Source: Tatumella saanichensis (lineage in GTDB: Bacteria; Pseudomonadota; Gammaproteobacteria; Enterobacterales; Enterobacteriaceae). From it: 64,000 nucleotides of DNA. This document shows, in pieces, positions 59,581 through 64,000 of this stretch. Every line of letters starts with the position of its first letter. Positions within the stretch are counted from its first letter, which is position 1. Both the position numbers and the translations under genes were made by a program. The stretch covers positions 1 to 64,000 of the forward strand of contig NZ_ATMI01000041.1 of NCBI RefSeq assembly GCF_000439375.1, read 5' to 3'. Below the pieces are notes generated by a model. It did no database searches, was not told the DNA's origin, and saw only the letters and a list, made by a program, of their open reading frames with translations.

Positions 59581-60816
59581 ATGAATAAAATCTCTTTTCC
59601 AATAGCAGTAATTATTACCGGAATTGTCTCCGGAGTTGGCGGTATGCTACTGGCGATGCTTCTTCATACGGTACAGCACTGGACGTTTGGCTACAGCCTG
59701 GATGCCATTATCAGTCCTGAAAGTTTTCTCAGTGGCGTCACCCATGCCAGTGGTCTTCGGCGGTTTGCGGCATTAGTGTGTGGCGGATTGGTGGCTGGCG
59801 TTGGCTGGTGGCTATTGGGGCGTTATGGCAAAAAACGTGTCTCGGTAGACAGTGCCGTCAAAAATCCGGATAAACCCATGCCAGCCGGCACCACCTTTAT
59901 TCATGCATTGCTGCAAATTATCACAGTCGGCATGGGTTCTCCTCTGGGCCGAGAAGTGGCCCCCCGAGAAGTTGGTGCGTTAGGCGCCACAGGATTAGCC
60001 AGCCTTCTTAAGGTATCCAGTGAACAACGGCGGGTATTGATCGCCTGTGGTGCGGGGGCTGGATTAGCGGCGGTGTATAACGTTCCTCTGGCCGGTGCCA
60101 TATTTACCCTCGAAGTACTGTTAGTCTCATTCCAATGGTCCTGTATTTTGCCAGCGATATTGACCTCGGCGATTGCCGCAGTCATCGCCAGTCTCGGCCT
60201 AGGCAGTGGTAGCCAATATCATTTCCCTACTGTTCACTTTAGCCACAGTTTGTTTTTGTGGGTAGTGCTAACTTCTCCGTTATTTGGCGTGGCGGCCAGC
60301 TATTTCAGACGTTTTACCAATAAGGCGAAACAGGGAGTAAAGCAGAACTGGCAGATGCCGGTATTGTGTCTCATGAGTTTTGCTTTGACGGGATTACTGG
60401 CTGTCTGGTTCCCGCAACTACCGGGAAATGGTAAGGGGCCGACTCAGTTAGCATTGCAAGGCACCCTCGATGGATCACTGTCGCTGGCGCTTTTAGTGTG
60501 CAAAGTGGTGGTTATTATCTGTGTGTTGAGAGCCGGTGCGGAAGGCGGTGTGCTAACCCCAGGTCTGACGGTGGGTGCTTTGATGGCAAATGGCCTGTTT
60601 TCGCTGTTCTCGCCGCTGCTGTCGGTCAGTGCTAAACCTGAAATCGTATTGATCGGTGCGGCGGCATTTCTGGGAACGTCAATGTGTATGCCGCTGACTG
60701 CGATTTTTCTGGCGCTCGAATTTACCCGTGCAGACAGCTCTCTGGTGGTTCCGTTGGTGATTGGCGTGGTGATAGCCTATTCTTCCAGCCTCCTATTGGA
60801 GAAGTCTAAGGCATAG
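59581..60816 (+). CDS. Divergent ClC-family chloride channel/transporter
   Basis: 411 residues from ATG 59581 (GTG at 59578 would add one). About ten helices. VLIACGAGAGLAAVYNVPLA, followed by GAIFTLEVLL is the conserved ClC helix-pair. The gating-glutamate motif, usually GREGP, reads GMGSPLGREVAPREVGALG, keeping Glu but with one extra residue, and I do not see the canonical GSGIP anion site. The C-terminus has AEGGVLTPGLTVGALMANGL and MCMPLTAIFLALEF. It is an unusual ClC branch; ion and mode of transport unknown. It sits between mdtC and mdtD, opposite to both. Confidence 0.75.
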   Translation: MNKISFPIAVIITGIVSGVGGMLLAMLLHTVQHWTFGYSLDAIISPESFLSGVTHASGLRRFAALVCGGLVAGVGWWLLGRYGKKRVSVDSAVKNPDKPMPAGTTFIHALLQIITVGMGSPLGREVAPREVGALGATGLASLLKVSSEQRRVLIACGAGAGLAAVYNVPLAGAIFTLEVLLVSFQWSCILPAILTSAIAAVIASLGLGSGSQYHFPTVHFSHSLFLWVVLTSPLFGVAASYFRRFTNKAKQGVKQNWQMPVLCLMSFALTGLLAVWFPQLPGNGKGPTQLALQGTLDGSLSLALLVCKVVVIICVLRAGAEGGVLTPGLTVGALMANGLFSLFSPLLSVSAKPEIVLIGAAAFLGTSMCMPLTAIFLALEFTRADSSLVVPLVIGVVIAYSSSLLLEKSKA

Positions 60817-60867
60817 TCGGGACGGGGCGACGTGCCAGCCGTCCCTCACCCTGCAAATCCACCTGTA

Positions 60868-63800
60868 TTAGGTACTCGACCGGCGGCGTTTATCGAGTTT
60901 GTCCATCATCAGGAATACCACCGGGGTGGTGTACAGGGTTAACAACTGGCTGATAACCAGGCCGCCGGCGATAGCGATCCCTAGGGGCTGGCGCAGTTCG
61001 GCACCGTCCCCTGTGGTAAACACCAGTGGCAAAGCACCGAACAACGCGGCCAGTGTCGTCATCAGTATAGGGCGAAAGCGCAGTAAACAGGCTTGGTAAA
61101 TCGCCTGTGCGGCGGTCAAGTTGGTCTCTTTTTGTGCCGACAGGGCAAAATCGATCAGCATAATGGCATTTTTCTTAACGATACCAATTAATAACAATAC
61201 CCCCAACATGGCAATCATGCTGAAGGGGGTTCCTGACAAGCGCAGGGCAATAAAGGCCCCCACCCCTGCGGGTGGTAAGGTCGAAAGAATAGTGATCGGG
61301 TGAATAAAGCTTTCATACAGGATGCCGGTCACAATGTAGACAATCGCGATAGCGCCGAGGATCAGCCATAGCTGGTCTGACTGGCTGTCGCGAAACAGTT
61401 TCGCATCGCCGGCAAACTCGCCGCGAACCGAGGACGGGACACCAAGGCTGACCATAGTTTTTTCTATGGCATCCGATGCTTGTGAGAGGGCTGTACCGTC
61501 TGTCAGGTTAAAGGATAGCGTTGCCGCTGCGGACAATCCTTGGTGATTCACCGAGGTCGGCGTATTGCCCGGTGCCCAGTGGGCGATTTCTGACAAGGGG
61601 ATCGGCTGCCCAGCGCGGTTAATCAGGTAGAGCTGATTGAGGGCTGACGCATCACGGGTATAGCGAGGATCCACTTCCAGCACCACTTTATACTGGTTCA
61701 TCGGTCGGTAAATGGTGGAGATTTCACGCTGCCCAAACGCATCATTGAGCAATGCATTGACTTGAGCCACATCCAGTCCCAGCCTAGCCATCGCTGCCCG
61801 GTCATAAACCAGTTGTAACTCACCACCATGATCTTCTTGGTCGGAGCTGAGGTCCGTCAGCTCCGGCAATTTGCGAAACGCTGCCAAGACTTTCGGTGAC
61901 CACTCACGCAGGGCGCTGAGATCATCGGACAGCAGGGTGTATTGGTAACTGGCATTCGATGAGCGGCCACCGGTACGAATGTCCTGTACCGGGTTGAGAT
62001 AGAGTCGTGCCCCGGGTTCCTTCGCCAAGGCGATACGTAAACGGTCTATCACTTGACGGGCGGTGACGTTTCTCTGTGAAAGGGGCTTCAGAGAGATATA
62101 CAGCGAACCACTGTTGGTCCGCATGCCACCGGTAAAACCGGTAACGTTATCTACCGCCGGATCTGCACTGACAATTCGCATAAAGTCTGCCAGTTTGCCG
62201 CGCATGGCTTGGAAAGAAATGCTCTGGTCGGCAGTAATGTTACCGGAGATACGGCCAGTATCCTGTTCAGGAAGAAAGGTTTTAGGCAAACCGATAAATA
62301 GCACCACTGTCAGTGCCACGGTAGCCGCCAGGACGGTCAGCGTTAGTTTCGGATGATCCAGTACTGGGCGCAGCGAGCGGGCGTAGCCTCGCTGTAACAG
62401 GTCAATAAATCGGCGAAATAGACAGCGACGATGAGCGGTATCCGACGTGGGTAACGCCAATAATCGGGCACACATCATTGGCGTTAGCGTCACAGAGATA
62501 AACAGCGAGATTAGGATCGCTACTGATAAGGTGATGGCAAATTCATTAAAGAAACGGCCCACTAATCCACCAAGAAACATCAGGGGCAGAAATACTGCCA
62601 CCAATGACAGACTCATCGCCAAGACGGTAAATCCAACCTCGCGTACCCCCTGACAGGCGGCCTTAAAAGGCCGAATACCGTTTTCCACATGGCGGGCGAT
62701 ATTTTCTAACACCACAATGGCATCATCCACCACAAACCCGGTGGCGATAGTCAGCGCCATCAGCGACAGATTATTCAGGCTAAAGCCGCACAGGTACATG
62801 GCGGAAAAACTGCCAATCAAGGAGACCGGTACCACCATTGCCGGGATCAGCGTTGCGCGGGCGGAGCCGAGAAAGAAAAATACCACCAAGATCACCAAGG
62901 CGACAGCAATGACCAACGACTGTTCCACTTCATCCAGTGATGCACGAATAGTGGGAGAACGATCTTGGGCAATGCTCAGCTGGATGGCGGCGGGGATCTC
63001 GGCCTGCAACTGCGGCAGCCGTTCGCGGATCCGGTCCACGGTAGCTATCACATTAGCATCGGCATTTTTACGGATCATCATCAGGATGGCCGGTTTTCCA
63101 TCACTCATACCAATATTGCGAGTATCCTGCACATCATCACTCAGGGTGGCAACATCGCTCAATCTGACCGCCGCCCCTTGGTTGTAGTGAATAATCAGTG
63201 AGCGGTATTGGTCAGCGCTATCCAGCGCATCGTTAGTCGCTAAGTTCCAGCGCTGGTCACCACTGTCGATAGCCCCCAAAGGACGACGTTGGTTAGCATT
63301 ACTGATACTGCTGCGCACTTGTTCGAGAGAGATCCCTCGGTTAAACAACGCTTGTGGACTGACATCAACACGAACCGCCGGTAGAGAGCCTCCACCAATA
63401 GTGACATCACCGACCCCGTCAATCTGAGAAATCGTCTGCGCCAAACGGGTCGTTGCAAAATCATACAGCTGCCCTCGAGAGTAGGTGTCTGAGGTGAGGG
63501 TCAGGATCATTACCGGCGCATCAGAAGGGTTCACTTTATGATAGGTCGGCCGTGAGGGCATCCCACTTGGCAGCAGACTTTGTGCCGCATTCAACGCCGC
63601 CTGCACATCCCGAGCGGCTCCGTTGACATCGCGGTTTAGGTCAAAGATCAGAATGATGCGAGTGCTACCCAGGGTGCTGGTGGAGGTCATTTCACTGATG
63701 CCAGCAATCCTTCCCAGGGATCGCTCTAGGGGCGTGGCAACAGAGGACGCCATGGTTTCCGCTGAGGCGCCAGGAATATTCGCGGCCACTACCACGGCAG

Positions 63801-63927
63801 GAAAATCGACCTGTGGCAGTGCCGCCACTGGCAGCATGCGCAGCCCCAGTAGCCCGGCCAGTACAATTGCCAAGGCAATCAGTAGGGTGGCTACTGGGCG
63901 ACGGATAAACTCGTCAGCGCGGATCAC
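60868..63927 (-). CDS. mdtC: RND multidrug efflux subunit MdtC
   Basis: 1019 residues, from a GTG start at 63927 that overlaps the mdtB stop by four bases (GTGA). Twelve membrane helices with two large periplasmic loops. MdtC signature [20 protein letters not shown] and [20 protein letters not shown]. Helix-4 charges in [20 protein letters not shown] carry the proton-relay Asp pair. With MdtB and the adaptor MdtA it exports bile salts, novobiocin and other compounds, and BaeR activates it in E. coli. The stop is followed by the convergent ClC gene rather than mdtD. Confidence 0.94.
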   Translation of the reverse strand: MIRADEFIRRPVATLLIALAIVLAGLLGLRMLPVAALPQVDFPAVVVAANIPGASAETMASSVATPLERSLGRIAGISEMTSTSTLGSTRIILIFDLNRDVNGAARDVQAALNAAQSLLPSGMPSRPTYHKVNPSDAPVMILTLTSDTYSRGQLYDFATTRLAQTISQIDGVGDVTIGGGSLPAVRVDVSPQALFNRGISLEQVRSSISNANQRRPLGAIDSGDQRWNLATNDALDSADQYRSLIIHYNQGAAVRLSDVATLSDDVQDTRNIGMSDGKPAILMMIRKNADANVIATVDRIRERLPQLQAEIPAAIQLSIAQDRSPTIRASLDEVEQSLVIAVALVILVVFFFLGSARATLIPAMVVPVSLIGSFSAMYLCGFSLNNLSLMALTIATGFVVDDAIVVLENIARHVENGIRPFKAACQGVREVGFTVLAMSLSLVAVFLPLMFLGGLVGRFFNEFAITLSVAILISLFISVTLTPMMCARLLALPTSDTAHRRCLFRRFIDLLQRGYARSLRPVLDHPKLTLTVLAATVALTVVLFIGLPKTFLPEQDTGRISGNITADQSISFQAMRGKLADFMRIVSADPAVDNVTGFTGGMRTNSGSLYISLKPLSQRNVTARQVIDRLRIALAKEPGARLYLNPVQDIRTGGRSSNASYQYTLLSDDLSALREWSPKVLAAFRKLPELTDLSSDQEDHGGELQLVYDRAAMARLGLDVAQVNALLNDAFGQREISTIYRPMNQYKVVLEVDPRYTRDASALNQLYLINRAGQPIPLSEIAHWAPGNTPTSVNHQGLSAAATLSFNLTDGTALSQASDAIEKTMVSLGVPSSVRGEFAGDAKLFRDSQSDQLWLILGAIAIVYIVTGILYESFIHPITILSTLPPAGVGAFIALRLSGTPFSMIAMLGVLLLIGIVKKNAIMLIDFALSAQKETNLTAAQAIYQACLLRFRPILMTTLAALFGALPLVFTTGDGAELRQPLGIAIAGGLVISQLLTLYTTPVVFLMMDKLDKRRRSST

Positions 63928-64000
63928 TGCCTTTTCTCCGACAGAGAAGCTATGGCGGTACGACGTTGTTTTAAACGCCGCGATAGGCTATCAAACATCA
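63924..64000 (-). CDS. mdtB: RND efflux subunit MdtB, C-terminal end
   Basis: Only the last 24 codons lie in the window ([13 protein letters not shown], then a short tail ending KRQ). The frame overlaps mdtC start by four bases, as in the mdtBC pair. Identity rests on order, since mdtB precedes mdtC in the operon. Confidence 0.8.
   Translation of the reverse strand, partial: MFDSLSRRLKQRRTAIASLSEKRQ

Overview
The window reads as enterobacterial chromosome (order Enterobacterales). From about 14.4 kb onward it carries housekeeping genes whose products align by eye, nearly end to end, with E. coli proteins (YejM, RplY, RsuA, MepS, FruBKA, Nfo, LysP, FolE, Cdd, MetG, Mrp, TrhP, BaeSR, MdtC). 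Local order partly follows E. coli (proL-yejM-yejL-yejK-rplY-radD-rsuA-bcr-mepS; lpxT-efpL-yeiW-fruBKA-nfo-yeiH-yeiE-lysP). Some neighbours differ: ahpCF and dbpA sit between mrp and yegS, and a chloride-channel gene lies between mdtC and mdtD. A non-E. coli member such as an Erwiniaceae genus fits, but the genus cannot be fixed from this sequence alone.

1-14.4 kb: a decaying lambdoid/P22-like prophage lying against the 3' end of tRNA-Pro(GGG), with an IS3-family element at the left edge of the window. Recognisable modules in order are: CI-type repressor with an operator region, cro with a nonsense codon, a CII-like gene, small early genes, an O-like replication gene with iteron-like repeats, broken antirepressor genes (ORF6N, KilA-N), a DUF968 fragment, antiterminator Q, a lysis cassette (broken holin and endolysin, intact Rz/Rz1), a small-terminase-like gene and a P22-type tailspike. 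Large terminase, portal, capsid and tail genes are absent, so the prophage cannot make particles by itself.

AT-rich cargo genes sit inside this prophage and are the most interesting part: (a) a proteasome-like N-terminal-threonine hydrolase (4234-5076); (b) a tightly overlapping three-gene operon starting with a SLATT-like two-helix membrane protein followed by two unrecognised proteins (6136-7633), a candidate membrane-effector defence system; (c) a pore-former-like toxin gene with a small membrane protein gene as putative immunity partner, inserted backwards between Q and the lysis genes (9039-10443), the position where lambdoid phages often carry toxin cargo. These cargo frames are intact while most phage genes around them are broken, which suggests retention by selection.

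14.4-64 kb: core genome. Envelope functions (yejM, mepS, lpxT, sanA, yeiB), translation and RNA (rplY, rsuA, efpL, metG, trhP, dbpA), transport (bcr, an aspartate-type permease, lysP, fructose PTS, mdtBCD), metabolism (folE, maeA, cdd, fghA), DNA repair (radD, nfo), peroxide defence (ahpC, ahpF) and the BaeSR envelope-stress regulators. Many intergenic regions hold clear intrinsic terminators, and the fruB promoter carries two Cra-type palindromes. The mdtABCD-baeSR cluster is interrupted by about 2.8 kb containing a divergent ClC-family gene and a small unknown membrane-anchored gene.
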